Shown piece by piece: positions 35,369-44,585 of a stretch of DNA of 64,000 bases (its first letter is position 1; the number at the start of each line of letters is the position of its first letter). Location of the stretch: the NCBI GenBank assembly GCA_021801255.1, contig JAJYYH010000042.1, positions 1 through 64,000 of the forward strand, in the 5' to 3' direction. A program made the translations under genes and the position numbers. This DNA comes from Pseudomonadota bacterium (GTDB taxonomy: Bacteria; Pseudomonadota; Alphaproteobacteria; Acetobacterales; Acetobacteraceae). The notes under the pieces are model-generated. The model was not told where the DNA came from. It was given only the letters and a program-made list of their open reading frames with translations, and did not search any database.

Positions 35369-35653
35369 TCGCGGCCAGGCGCTTGTTCAGCGGCGGCGCG
35401 CCGCCTTCGCCGCGACAAAACCGGTTTCGCGTGTCGGCGAAACACGGCGGGAGAAATATCGTCGGTCTGCCGGTCTCGGGGCAAAAGCCGCTCCTTCTCG
35501 GGCAAGGCCCAATGCCTGGGACGGAACGAACACCCCGACCGCCAGATATTGTGCGCTACAGAGATGTGGGGCTTTTATCGCAGAGCGCCAAGGGGCCTGC
35601 AACCCCGGTTGCGGCCAATTCATCGATCCGTCATGGAAATCCGAGCCTCCCGC

Positions 35654-36502
35654 ATGGCCTTCACCACCCGCTTCGCCCCTTCCCCGACCGGATATCTCCA
35701 TCTCGGCCATGCCTTCAGCGCGCTGTTTGCCGCCGAGGCGGCGGGCGGCGGGCGTTTCCTGCTCCGCATCGAGGATATCGACCCGGCGCGCTGCCGCCCC
35801 GCGTTTACGGCGGCCATTCTGGAGGATCTCGCCTGGCTCGGGCTCACCTGGGCAGGCGAGGTGCGCGAGCAATCGGCGCATTTCGCCGAATACCGCGCTG
35901 TGCTGATGGCGCTTCTCGCACGCGGTCTGGTCTATCCCTGTTTCTGCTCGCGCGCCACGATCGCGCGCGAAATCGCCGCCGCCGCCGTCGCCCCGCATGC
36001 GCCGGACGGTGCGCCACTCTATCCCGGCACCTGCCGCGGGCTCGATGCGGCGACCCGCCATGCCCGGATCGCGGCCGGCGAGCCCCATGCCTGGCGGCTC
36101 GACATGGCGCGCGCGCTGGGCGCTCTCGATGGCCCGCTCGGGTATGAGGAGCGCGGGGTTGGGTTGGTCCGCTGCGATCCCGCCGGTTTCGGCGATGTCG
36201 TGCTCGGGCGCAAGGATGTGCCGGCGAGCTATCATCTGGCGGTGACCCATGACGACGCCCTGCAAGGCGTGACGCTGGTAACAAGGGGCGAGGATCTGCG
36301 CCCGGCGACCGATCTGCATCGGCTGCTCCAGGCGCTGATGGGCTGGCCGACGCCGGCCTACGCGCATCATCCGCTGCTCCGCGACGCCGCCGGCAGGCGG
36401 CTCGCCAAGCGGGATGGCGTGGCGAGCCTGCGCAGCCTCCGGGCGCGGGGGCTGACGCCCGCGGAAGTCCGCCGCCTCGCGAGACCGACCCCCGCCCCCT
36501 GA
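35654..36502 (+). CDS. gluQ: Glutamyl-Q tRNA(Asp) synthetase
   Basis: GluQRS attaches glutamate to queuosine at position 34 of tRNA(Asp). The 282-residue protein is a shortened GluRS lacking the anticodon-binding domain. HIGH appears as PSPTGYLHLGHA, KMSKS as RLAKRDGV, and the zinc ligands as CFC...YPGTC. The length agrees with the family (about 280-310). MAFTTRFAPSPTG at 35654 is the expected start; an ATG at 35633 is possible. The large track ORF upstream is not coding. Confidence 0.92.
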   Translation: MAFTTRFAPSPTGYLHLGHAFSALFAAEAAGGGRFLLRIEDIDPARCRPAFTAAILEDLAWLGLTWAGEVREQSAHFAEYRAVLMALLARGLVYPCFCSRATIAREIAAAAVAPHAPDGAPLYPGTCRGLDAATRHARIAAGEPHAWRLDMARALGALDGPLGYEERGVGLVRCDPAGFGDVVLGRKDVPASYHLAVTHDDALQGVTLVTRGEDLRPATDLHRLLQALMGWPTPAYAHHPLLRDAAGRRLAKRDGVASLRSLRARGLTPAEVRRLARPTPAP

Positions 36503-36513
36503 CTCTCCGGGAC

Positions 36514-36563
36514 GGGGGTCTGGGGCCTCAGGCCCCAGCGGGTCGAGGGCAGAGCCCTCGCCC
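36514..36563. repeat. Dispersed multi-hairpin intergenic repeat, copy C (partial)
   Basis: Only the last two hairpins of the element are present: CTGGGGCC/GGCCCCAG and CGAGGGC/GCCCTCG. It lies between convergent gluQ and cysI and may act as a terminator. Confidence 0.75.
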
Positions 36564-36607
36564 TATACTATCATTTGGCCCGCCGCCGCCGACCCACCCG
36601 GCGCGCT

Positions 36608-38308
36608 TCATGCGGCACGACTGGCGCGGCCGAGTGCCAGCAGCGCGGCGGCACCCAGTCGATCGCAGAAATCGCCAAAACCCTCCCCGGGCTGGCGGGT
36701 TTGGGCAAAAGCGGCGAAGAGCGGCGCGAGAGTGGCGGCGAGATCGGCCTCGGCGATTTTGTCGAGGAGCTTGAAGGAGAGCCGCGTGCCCGCGAAATCC
36801 CCCCCGACATAGAGCGCGTAATGCCCCGGCATCCGCCCGACGATGCCGATATCCCCGGCATAGGGCCGGGTGCAGCCATTGGGGCAGCCGGTGATGCGGA
36901 GGCTGATGCGCTCATCGGCGAGATCGTAGCGCGCCAGCGCCGCCGCGATTGCCGTGACGATCGGCGCGCGCACCCGCTCGGCCTCGGCGAGCGCGAGGCC
37001 GCAGGTGGGCAGCGCCGGGCAGGCCAGCGCCCAGCGCGCCAGCGGCGTCAGATCCTCGGCCAAAGCGACGCCATGGGCGCGCAGCACCGCCTCGACCGGC
37101 GCGCGCTGATCGGGCGCGAGGTCAGCGAGCAGAACATCCTGCTGCGGCGTCATGATCGGGGCGGCGGTGAAGCGGGCGATGATGTCGCGGAGCGCGGTGC
37201 GGAGCGCGCAGCCGGGGCGATCCTCGATCCGCCCGGAGGGAACCGGCACGCCAAGCCAGAAGCGGCCATCGCCTTGGGCGTGCCAGCCGAGGATTTCGGG
37301 CATTTCGAGCTTCGGCAGCGGCAGCGATGGGGCGAGCGGGGCGCCGAAATAGAACGCCAGTTTTTCCCGCACCCAGGCCGGGCCGCGATCGTCGAGGAGG
37401 TATTTCAACCGGGCGCGGCGCCGATCGGCACGGTTGCCCCAGTCGCGCTGGAGCGCAATGACGGCCTCGACTCCGCGCAGCAGATCGTCAGGGGCGATGC
37501 AGGCGAGGGGCGTGGCCAGGCGCGGATAGGTCGCGGGCTTGTTGTGCGTCATGCCGAGCCCGCCGCCGAGCGCGAAATTATAGCCGAGCAGGCGCTCGCC
37601 CTCATGGAGCGCTATGATCCCAAGATCATTGGTCAGCACATCGATCGCGTTGTCGGCGGGTACGGCGAGGCCGATCTTGAATTTGCGCGGCAGATAGGTC
37701 GGGCCATAGAGCGGCTCGGTCTCGGGCGCGGCGCCGAGTTCGGCTTGCGCGGCCGCGTCGAGAAAGAGTTCGTGATAGGCGCGGCTGGCCGGCAGGAGGG
37801 CCGCGGAAAGCCTGCGTGCGTCGCTGCGGAGCCGGCGATGGATCGCGTCCTGACGCGGTGCCGGGGTGGTGGTGATGTTGCGCACGACATCGCCGCAGGC
37901 CGCGCTCGTGGTCAGCAGGGCGCGGTTGATGGCGGCGATGGCGGGTTTGAGATCGCCCTTGATGACGCCGTGGAACTGCACGCCCTGGCGGGTGGTGATA
38001 CGGAGCGTGCCATTGGCGTAGTCGTCGGCCAGCGCGTCGAGGGCAAGATATTGCGCCGGCGTCAGCATTCCCCCCGGCATGCGCACCCGTACCATGAAGG
38101 AGAATTCCTTCGCCTCGCCGCGCTGCTTGCGCGCGGTCGCGGTATCACGGTCGTGCTGTTCGTAGGTGCCGTGGAATTTCAGCAGGTTATAGCTTGCCTC
38201 GCTGACCTCGGTACCGGGGGCGGCGAGATCGGCGGCGATGTCGCCGCGCAGAAGGCGGCTAGCCTCCTTGAGGCGTTCGACGCCACTCGGCGGGAGAGAA
38301 AGGGTCAT
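36608..38308 (-). CDS. cysI: Sulfite reductase haemoprotein subunit (CysI-type)
   Basis: This 566-residue protein is the sirohaem/[4Fe-4S] subunit that reduces sulfite to sulfide. Two ferredoxin-like repeats are present: TTRQGVQFHGV near residue 105 and the C-terminal domain with the four cluster cysteines CPALPTC and GCPNGCTRPY. GDVVRNITTTPAP is also conserved. No cysJ flavoprotein is adjacent, so a ferredoxin or distant partner may supply electrons. Its ribosome site GGAGG is part of a 15-bp hairpin, and the upstream region has several palindromes. Confidence 0.92.
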   Translation of the reverse strand: MTLSLPPSGVERLKEASRLLRGDIAADLAAPGTEVSEASYNLLKFHGTYEQHDRDTATARKQRGEAKEFSFMVRVRMPGGMLTPAQYLALDALADDYANGTLRITTRQGVQFHGVIKGDLKPAIAAINRALLTTSAACGDVVRNITTTPAPRQDAIHRRLRSDARRLSAALLPASRAYHELFLDAAAQAELGAAPETEPLYGPTYLPRKFKIGLAVPADNAIDVLTNDLGIIALHEGERLLGYNFALGGGLGMTHNKPATYPRLATPLACIAPDDLLRGVEAVIALQRDWGNRADRRRARLKYLLDDRGPAWVREKLAFYFGAPLAPSLPLPKLEMPEILGWHAQGDGRFWLGVPVPSGRIEDRPGCALRTALRDIIARFTAAPIMTPQQDVLLADLAPDQRAPVEAVLRAHGVALAEDLTPLARWALACPALPTCGLALAEAERVRAPIVTAIAAALARYDLADERISLRITGCPNGCTRPYAGDIGIVGRMPGHYALYVGGDFAGTRLSFKLLDKIAEADLAATLAPLFAAFAQTRQPGEGFGDFCDRLGAAALLALGRASRAA

Positions 38309-38315
38309 GGCCGGC

Positions 38316-38352
38316 CTCCGTTGCGGCGCCTATCAACGGCGCCGCAACGGAG
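38316..38352 (-). promoter_or_regulatory. SD-sequestering leader hairpin of cysI
   Basis: Perfect 15-bp arms (38316-38330 and 38338-38352) close a 7-base loop. In the transcript the 3' arm contains four of the five bases of the GGAGG Shine-Dalgarno sequence (38315-38319), which is six bases from the cysI ATG. The folded leader should block translation unless something opens it. There is no T-run, so it is not a simple terminator of the upstream peroxiredoxin gene. Confidence 0.65.
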
Positions 38353-38408
38353 TTAGCAAAATTTATGCTAAATTAAAACGTGAAATTTCATATTCCACAA
38401 AATTTTGT
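38353..38408 (-). promoter_or_regulatory. AT-rich promoter region of cysI with palindromes
   Basis: This 56-base region is strikingly AT-rich. It has a perfect palindrome ACAAAATTTTGT (38397-38408), TGAAATTTCA (38381-38390) and arms TTAGC/GCTAA (38353-38371). On the minus strand TTGTGG-N17-TTTAAT could be a sigma-70 promoter. The palindromes are candidate operators for a sulfur regulator, perhaps the Rrf2 protein encoded nearby. Confidence 0.5.
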
Positions 38409-39047
38409 CTACCCTTCGCGCGGCAGATCGACGATGCGCAGATAAGGCTTCAGCGTCTTCCAGCCCTGGGGAAATCGCTCTTTCGCCTCTGCGTCAGAAA
38501 GGCTCGGCACGATGATCGCGGGCTGGCCCTTCTGCCAGTTCACCGGGGTCGCGACCTTCATCCGGTCGGTGAGCTGGAGACTGTCCACCACCCGCAGGAT
38601 TTCGGCGAAATTCCGCCCGGTGGCCGGCGGATAGGTCATGGTGAGGCGGATTTTCTTTGCCGGGTCGATGATGAAGACGCTGCGCACGGTGAGGAGCGGG
38701 TCGGCCAGGGGGTGCACCATGCCGTAGAGCGTCGAAACCTTGCGGTCGGCGTCCGCGAGCATGGGGAAATTCACCGTCTGGCCCTGGGTCTCGGCGATGT
38801 CCTTCTCCCAGCCCTTGTGGCTGTCGGCGGGATCGACCGAGAGGCCGATCACTTTGACGTTGCGTTTCTCCCACTCCGGCTTGAGCCGCGCCACCTCGCC
38901 CAGTTCGGTGGTGCAGACCGGGGTGTAATCCTTCGGGTGGCTGAACAGAATGCCCCAGGAATTTCCCAGCCATTCGTGAAACCGGATGCGGCCCTCGGTG
39001 CTCTCTTGTTCGAAATCGGGCGCGATCTGCCCGAGCTGGATGGTCAT
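38409..39047 (-). CDS. 1-Cys peroxiredoxin (Prx6-like)
   Basis: This 212-residue thioredoxin-fold peroxidase reduces H2O2 and organic peroxides. The peroxidatic cysteine is in HPKDYTPVCTTELG (Cys45) and no resolving cysteine is present, which is the 1-Cys Prx6 type. The C-terminal domain (PVNWQKGQPAIIVPSLSDAEAKERFPQGWK) is also Prx6-like. It follows the Rrf2 regulator gene after 27 bases, so the two are probably an operon, and it precedes cysI. Confidence 0.92.
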   Translation of the reverse strand: MTIQLGQIAPDFEQESTEGRIRFHEWLGNSWGILFSHPKDYTPVCTTELGEVARLKPEWEKRNVKVIGLSVDPADSHKGWEKDIAETQGQTVNFPMLADADRKVSTLYGMVHPLADPLLTVRSVFIIDPAKKIRLTMTYPPATGRNFAEILRVVDSLQLTDRMKVATPVNWQKGQPAIIVPSLSDAEAKERFPQGWKTLKPYLRIVDLPREG

Positions 39048-39074
39048 GCGAGGTCTCCTTATGACGCGTTGAAG

Positions 39075-39524
39075 TCAGATGACAAAAGCGATCGGCTCGC
39101 TCGCCGGGGGACGGAGCCCGGCGGCACGGGCGCGGCGCAGCAATTCATCGAGGCTGACGGCCGCGAGGCGCGCGGCCAGTGCCGCCTCAAGCTCCGCCCA
39201 GAGCGGCAGCACGACAGCGCGTGCCAAACCGCCGCTTGCCGCCACCTCGTCCAGCTCGCCCGCCTCGGCGCTCGCGCTGAGGATCTCATCGAGACGGATA
39301 TCACGCGCCGAGCGGCCCAGACGGTAGCCGCCGCGCGGCCCGCGCAGGCTTTCCAGCAAACCAGCGCGCGACAGCGCCTGCAGCAGCGGCTCCATCCCGC
39401 GCCGCGCGAGGCCGAGCCGCTCGGCGATGTCAGCCGCGCTCACCGTCGCGTTGCGCCCGCCATGAAAGGCGATGTCCAGCATCACGGCAACCGCCATCAG
39501 GCCCTTCTCGCGCCGCAATAGCAT
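39075..39524 (-). CDS. Rrf2-family transcriptional regulator lacking cysteines
   Basis: This 149-residue winged-helix protein has the Rrf2 N-terminal domain (AVAVMLDIAFHGG, DIAERLGLARRGMEPLLQAL) and wing motif GPRGGYRLGR. It contains no cysteine at all, so it cannot bind an Fe-S cluster as IscR, NsrR or RirA do. Its position between a peroxiredoxin (same strand) and divergent cysK suggests a CymR-like role in sulfur or redox control, possibly through protein contact with CysK. This is inference from context. Confidence 0.82.
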   Translation of the reverse strand: MLLRREKGLMAVAVMLDIAFHGGRNATVSAADIAERLGLARRGMEPLLQALSRAGLLESLRGPRGGYRLGRSARDIRLDEILSASAEAGELDEVAASGGLARAVVLPLWAELEAALAARLAAVSLDELLRRARAAGLRPPASEPIAFVI

Positions 39525-39555
39525 CTTTCACGCCGCTCCCCGGTCGATTTCACCG

Positions 39556-39584
39556 CTTTTCCTGGTGGATTTTCGGGATATAAT
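39556..39584 (+). promoter_or_regulatory. cysK promoter with -10 box over the first ATG
   Basis: A perfect TATAAT lies at 39579-39584 and includes the ATG at 39583, with a weak -35 near 39556. Transcription would begin about 39591, at the second in-frame ATG (39592), so the cysK transcript may be leaderless. Confidence 0.45.
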
Positions 39585-39591
39585 GGCATTT

Positions 39592-40581
<990 letters not shown>

Positions 40582-40610
40582 AGCGAAGCAGGGACCACGC
40601 ACCGGCGTCC

Positions 40611-41168
40611 TCAAGCGGGCGGGGTCGCGACACCGGGCATGGCGGGCGCGTCCGTTCCCTCGCCGACATCCGGCCCCGCGGCCGAGGCAAGGCCGCGCGC
40701 CGCCACGATCTCTTGCCATAGGCGCAAGACACTCACCGCCGTGCCATCGGCGATGATGCAATGTCCCTGGCCATCAAGCGCGTAGAGCGTGGCCTCCGGT
40801 TCGCCGCGCAGCCGCCTGATCCCGTCATTGATGACCTCGAGCGCCGCGATGATCTGGTCGGGGCTCTCTAACCGGGCATGGCGCTGCATATCGGCGAGCC
40901 GGAAGGCCCGCAGCCCTGGTGCGGCCGGCATTGCCGGCTCGCGCCCAAGCTCGAAAAACACCGCGACCACCGGCAGCATCCCAGCGATCGAGGAAAGCAG
41001 AACACGCGCCTCTTCGAGGCTGCAACTAATCAGATGCTGCCGCGGCGCGGCCGGGGCGGCGGCATTCAAGCCAAAACCGAGCGCGGTCGAGATCTCGTGC
41101 TCCAGCCAGCGCCGCACGTCCGGGGGCGCGGCGCGGATTTGCTCCGGCGATAAAGTAATCCCGACCAT
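40611..41168 (-). CDS. Hypothetical protein downstream of hsp20
   Basis: I do not recognise this 185-residue protein. It is soluble and mostly helical, begins MVGITLSPEQIRAAPPDVRRWLEHEI, and has a proline/alanine-rich C-tail. A central region with CSLEEARVLLSSIAGMLPVVAVFFELG and DMQRHARLESPDQIIAALEVINDGIR could be a small folded domain. The good AAGGAG site and 32-base gap after hsp20 indicate a two-gene operon, so a stress-related role is possible. Confidence 0.65.
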   Translation of the reverse strand: MVGITLSPEQIRAAPPDVRRWLEHEISTALGFGLNAAAPAAPRQHLISCSLEEARVLLSSIAGMLPVVAVFFELGREPAMPAAPGLRAFRLADMQRHARLESPDQIIAALEVINDGIRRLRGEPEATLYALDGQGHCIIADGTAVSVLRLWQEIVAARGLASAAGPDVGEGTDAPAMPGVATPPA

Positions 41169-41200
41169 CGCTCGTTCTCCTTACTTGCCCAAACCCTGCT

Positions 41201-41707
41201 TCAGGTTGCTGCGGTCTTGATATCGATCTTCTTTTGCTGCTGCTGCGCCGCCGGGGTTTTGGGCAGTGTCAGATGCAACACACCTTTGTTGAACTCGGCA
41301 CTGATCTTGTCGCGGTCGATGCCGTCGGGCAGCGCGAAGGCCCGCTGGAACGCGCCGTACGAGCGTTCGGCGAGATAGTAGTCCTTCTCCTTGCTCTCGC
41401 TTTCCTGGCGCTTTTCACCTTTCAGCACGAGCGTGTCGCCATTGAGCGCGATTTCGATGTCTTTCTCACTCATGCCGGGTAGCTCGGCGGCGATCCGATA
41501 GGCCTCGGTATCCTCGCTGATATCAACCGCCGGCAGCGCCACAGCGGCCGCCGCCTCGCTCCGAAAGAACGGGAACGAGGGCATGCCGAAACCGGTGGTA
41601 AAGCGATCGAAAAGCCGGTCCATCTCGTTGCGGAAAGACCGGAAGACATCCGTCGAGCCGACCGGCGTCGGCGCGGCGGGCTTGACCTGGAGGGGTTCGT
41701 TGGCCAT
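41201..41707 (-). CDS. Hsp20 / alpha-crystallin small heat-shock protein
   Basis: This 168-residue ATP-independent chaperone holds unfolding proteins. The alpha-crystallin domain spans about residues 57-155, from VDISEDTEAYRIAAELPGMSEKDIEI to the GVLHLTLPK (GVLxxxxPK) motif. A flexible N-terminal part includes RNEMDRLFDRF. The track's longer start is replaced by ATG 41707, with AAGGAG eight bases upstream. The leader can form alternative hairpins that may regulate translation by temperature. Confidence 0.93.
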   Translation of the reverse strand: MANEPLQVKPAAPTPVGSTDVFRSFRNEMDRLFDRFTTGFGMPSFPFFRSEAAAAVALPAVDISEDTEAYRIAAELPGMSEKDIEIALNGDTLVLKGEKRQESESKEKDYYLAERSYGAFQRAFALPDGIDRDKISAEFNKGVLHLTLPKTPAAQQQQKKIDIKTAAT

Positions 41708-41744
41708 CGCTCGATCTCCTTGATTGCATAGAGAACAACAGTTT

Positions 41745-41779
41745 CCGTTGCGCCGGGGCAACGCAACGGACCCCGGCGC
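41745..41779 (-). promoter_or_regulatory. Mutually exclusive hairpins in the hsp20 leader
   Basis: Two perfect stems share bases and cannot form together: CCGTTGCG/CGCAACGG (41745-41752 with 41762-41769) and GCGCCGGGG/CCCCGGCGC (41750-41758 with 41771-41779). They lie 38-72 bases upstream of the ATG. Between them and the ATG, the transcript's UCUCU can pair with GGAGA of the ribosome site. This is a candidate RNA thermometer. Confidence 0.45.
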
Positions 41780-41896
41780 ATATTCAATCATGGCCGCATC
41801 CGCCGCGCGGCGCATTGACCTGGATCAGAGACGATCCTTGACGCGGCGTTCGCTAAGGCGGTGTTAAGAAATAAACGCCGCATGGCAATTATCAGA

Positions 41897-42002
41897 CCAG
41901 GGGCTTCGCCCCTGCCCCCACCAAAGGCAAGGCCTTTGGAAACCTTCCCGAAACGCGGGTCTGGGGCCGCTGGCCCCAGCGGGTCCAGGGCAGTGCCCTG
42001 GT
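41897..42002. repeat. Dispersed multi-hairpin intergenic repeat, copy D
   Basis: All four hairpins are present: CAGGGGC/GCCCCTG, CCAAAGGC/GCCTTTGG, CTGGGGCC/GGCCCCAG and CCAGGGC/GCCCTGG. It is the closest match to copy A and lies in the 326-base gap between hsp20 and the MoeA/MobA gene. Confidence 0.85.
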
Positions 42003-42033
42003 CTTGTTTTAATGCGATATTTCTACACGAGCC

Positions 42034-43707
42034 CTAAGGCGCCTCCGCGGGCAGCACCGGGCGAAAGCGCGCTGGAAGCTCCGCGAGGCTTTCCGGCGTA
42101 TCGACATCACGCAACACCGCCTCCTCGCCGATTTCCACCTCGGCTACCTGCTCGGCGTGACGGGCGAGGAGGGCACGCGCCCCGGTATCGCCGGAAAGTG
42201 CTCGCATCTCGGCGAAAAATCCCCGGTCCCAGAGGATCGGATTCCCCCTCTGGCCGCGATGGGTCGGCACCACGATCCGCCGCCCCTCATCGGGATCGTA
42301 GGCCGCGACCAGCCGCTCGATGACGCGCGCGGTGATAAGCGGCATGTCGCCCAAACACACCAGCGCCGCCGCGACCTCGGCGGGCAATGCGGAGAGGCCG
42401 GCGCGCAGGCTTGCCGACAGCCCCTCGGCATAATCCGCCGCCTCGACAAACTCGATTTGCCGCCCGCGCAGCGCGGCGCGGACATCCGCCCCGCGATACC
42501 CGAGCACGACGACAATCGGCCGGGCCGGGGAAGACAGCAGATTGTCCACCACGCGCGCGATGATCGGCTTGCCGGTACGGTCGGCGAGCAGCAATTTATG
42601 ATGTGGCGCCATGCGCGACGACCGCCCGGCGGCCAGCACGACGGCGGCGATGCAAGGCCGCCCCGGCGCCGCCGCCACAACCGCCGCTGGCACCGCCCGC
42701 GCCCTCGGCAGCGGCCGGGCGCTGATATCCTTGAGGAGACCACCGACTCCAAGCCGCGTCACCTCCGCCGGCCCGACATCGAGGCCGGCGGCGAGGCGTC
42801 GCAGCACGAAATCGATGCCGTTGGGCTTCGGGCTGCCGGCGCAACCGGGCAGCACCAGCGCTGGCTTGGCGCCGATGTGCCCGATGCAGATCAGATTGCC
42901 GGGATCGACCGGCATGCCGAAATGGCGGATCTCGCCGCCCGCCCGCACAATCGCCATTGGCCCGACATCGCGCCGATCGACCACCGCCGAGGCCCCGGCG
43001 ATCAGCAGAAGTTCGGCCCCCGCGGCTTGCAGGGCAACCAGTTCAGCGCTGATCGCTGCTTCCTCGTGCTTGCAGCGTCGCGGCGGGAGCAAGCTGCCAC
43101 CAAGCCCGTTGATGCGCGCCTCGGTCGCCGCGATGGTGTTTTCGGCAATGCTTTCCTTGAGCCCCGGCAATTCGGTGAGCACCAGCCCGACCTTGAGCGG
43201 GCGGAAGGGATGCACCGCCAACATCGGCCCGGCGGCGCGCGCCAACGCTTCGACGCGGGCGAGTTTTTCTTCTCCAACCGCAAAGGGGATGATTTTTACG
43301 GTCGCCACCATCTCGCGTGGGGCAACGAGGCTGCCATCCGCGAGCGTCCCGAGGGTGAGCGCTTCATCGACGGCATTGAGCCGATCGACGGCCGCGCGAT
43401 CGACAATGAACAGGCCGCGCGCCGCCGCACTCAGATTGACCCGCCCGGTGCCGGCGCGGCTGGCCACGATCCCCGGCGCTGAAAGCGCCGCGGCGAGCCG
43501 GCTCGCCGCCTCGTTCTCGCCGACATCGCCGGCTTCGAGCTTCGCCGCGATGACCTGCTCATAGCCAGCCTCGCGCAAAGCAGCGACGGCGTCGGCGTCG
43601 AGCACCGTGCCTTTCTTGATCACGCGCCCCGGCAGGCGAAGCGTGTGCGCGAGGATCGCACCCTCGGCCTCGCCCAGCGCCACGCCGCCGAAAATCACGC
43701 CGCCCAC
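42034..43707 (-). CDS. Molybdopterin-binding / molybdenum cofactor cytidylyltransferase fusion
   Basis: This 557-residue two-domain protein has an N-terminal part (about 1-340) of the MoeA/MogA-like molybdopterin-binding type (LAHTLRLPGRVIKKGTVL, VGLVLTELPGL, LLLIAGASAVVDRRDVGP). The C-terminal part (about 350-545) is a MobA-like nucleotidyltransferase: AAVVLAAGRSSRMAPHHKLLL, VLGYRGADV and CLGDMPLI. MocA-type enzymes add CMP to the molybdenum cofactor for xanthine-dehydrogenase-family enzymes, which fits the cox maturation genes here. The start is a GTG overlapping the orphan gene by 13 bases. Confidence 0.87.
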   Translation of the reverse strand: MGGVIFGGVALGEAEGAILAHTLRLPGRVIKKGTVLDADAVAALREAGYEQVIAAKLEAGDVGENEAASRLAAALSAPGIVASRAGTGRVNLSAAARGLFIVDRAAVDRLNAVDEALTLGTLADGSLVAPREMVATVKIIPFAVGEEKLARVEALARAAGPMLAVHPFRPLKVGLVLTELPGLKESIAENTIAATEARINGLGGSLLPPRRCKHEEAAISAELVALQAAGAELLLIAGASAVVDRRDVGPMAIVRAGGEIRHFGMPVDPGNLICIGHIGAKPALVLPGCAGSPKPNGIDFVLRRLAAGLDVGPAEVTRLGVGGLLKDISARPLPRARAVPAAVVAAAPGRPCIAAVVLAAGRSSRMAPHHKLLLADRTGKPIIARVVDNLLSSPARPIVVVLGYRGADVRAALRGRQIEFVEAADYAEGLSASLRAGLSALPAEVAAALVCLGDMPLITARVIERLVAAYDPDEGRRIVVPTHRGQRGNPILWDRGFFAEMRALSGDTGARALLARHAEQVAEVEIGEEAVLRDVDTPESLAELPARFRPVLPAEAP

Positions 43708-44585
43708 CCGAAATCACGCAGCAGAAATCCGATCAGCGAGACGGCCAGCGAAGCGTCTTCATTCGAGAGAGAGCGAATTTCCTGCCCCTTCCCCGCTTGG
43801 CATTCCCGCTCCGAAGATTTGCCGCGCGGATGGAGGCGGTTGATGACGGAAGCGGCGTTTGCGATGGCAACGCGATCTTTGGGAACTTTATTCACCAACT
43901 TACCCAAATCCTTGGCGGTGTCGGCGACGCCGATAGTCGGCAGCCACGCGGCGAGCAGCAGCCGGGCAAATTCGCGAGAGACATCGACAACGGATTCGGC
44001 GATCTGGATGGGCGCCACGTCCACCACTTTCTCGAACCCTTCTTGGATTTCCTTCTTTTTCTCCGGGGGCAGTTTTTCTTCAATCAGTTCCGGCAGTGTT
44101 CCGAGTGTGGACATGGATTTCAGCGTAAATAACGTTTCACGGGTAAACAGAAGCTCCATGTCTACGATACGCCAAGGAGTGATAAAATCCCCACCTCCAA
44201 GAAAAATAACCGAAATACGTTTCATATTTACCAAATTATTGTGGGAATAATTTGTATAAAATTCAAATTCATTATTATGTTTTTGTCCTGCGCTAGATGG
44301 AGTAAAGGGAGAGGGGAATCTACCAAAATCCGCGTAAATTTGATTATGCGGATATGCAGAGTAATGTTCGTAAATTCGTCCCCTTCTAATCCGGCTTGTC
44401 GGGTCGAACGAATCTTCTCGGAAGAGAGTCCTAAAATTTGGCGTAATTTGTGAAAACTCCGGCTTTCCTTCCTTGATTGAACAGGAAAAAACTTCCGAAA
44501 GATGTGGCTGCGGGTCTATCGCAGAAAATCGCTCGTTAACCCCCTCAAAAACAATAGAAGAGCTATGGTGAATCGCCAGAATCAC
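43695..44585 (-). CDS. AT-rich orphan protein inside the cox maturation operon
   Basis: I recognise no family for this 296-residue protein. Its GC content is clearly below that of neighbours, especially in the 5' half (44100-44585). The N-terminal half is rich in Ser, Phe, Asn and Tyr (SSIVFEGVNERF, HNNEFEFYTNYSHNN). The C-terminal half is helical and charged (EEKLPPEKKKEIQEGFEKVVD), ending in a possible hydrophobic helix. It starts with GTG overlapping the XdhC stop by four bases and overlaps the next gene by 13, so it is translationally embedded yet compositionally foreign. Confidence 0.6.
   Translation of the reverse strand: MILAIHHSSSIVFEGVNERFSAIDPQPHLSEVFSCSIKEGKPEFSQITPNFRTLFREDSFDPTSRIRRGRIYEHYSAYPHNQIYADFGRFPSPFTPSSAGQKHNNEFEFYTNYSHNNLVNMKRISVIFLGGGDFITPWRIVDMELLFTRETLFTLKSMSTLGTLPELIEEKLPPEKKKEIQEGFEKVVDVAPIQIAESVVDVSREFARLLLAAWLPTIGVADTAKDLGKLVNKVPKDRVAIANAASVINRLHPRGKSSERECQAGKGQEIRSLSNEDASLAVSLIGFLLRDFGWAA

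Noticed and set aside
36575-38356. 593-residue plus-strand ORF opposite cysI
   Set aside because: Antisense shadow; cysI has intact cluster cysteines and haem motifs on the other strand.
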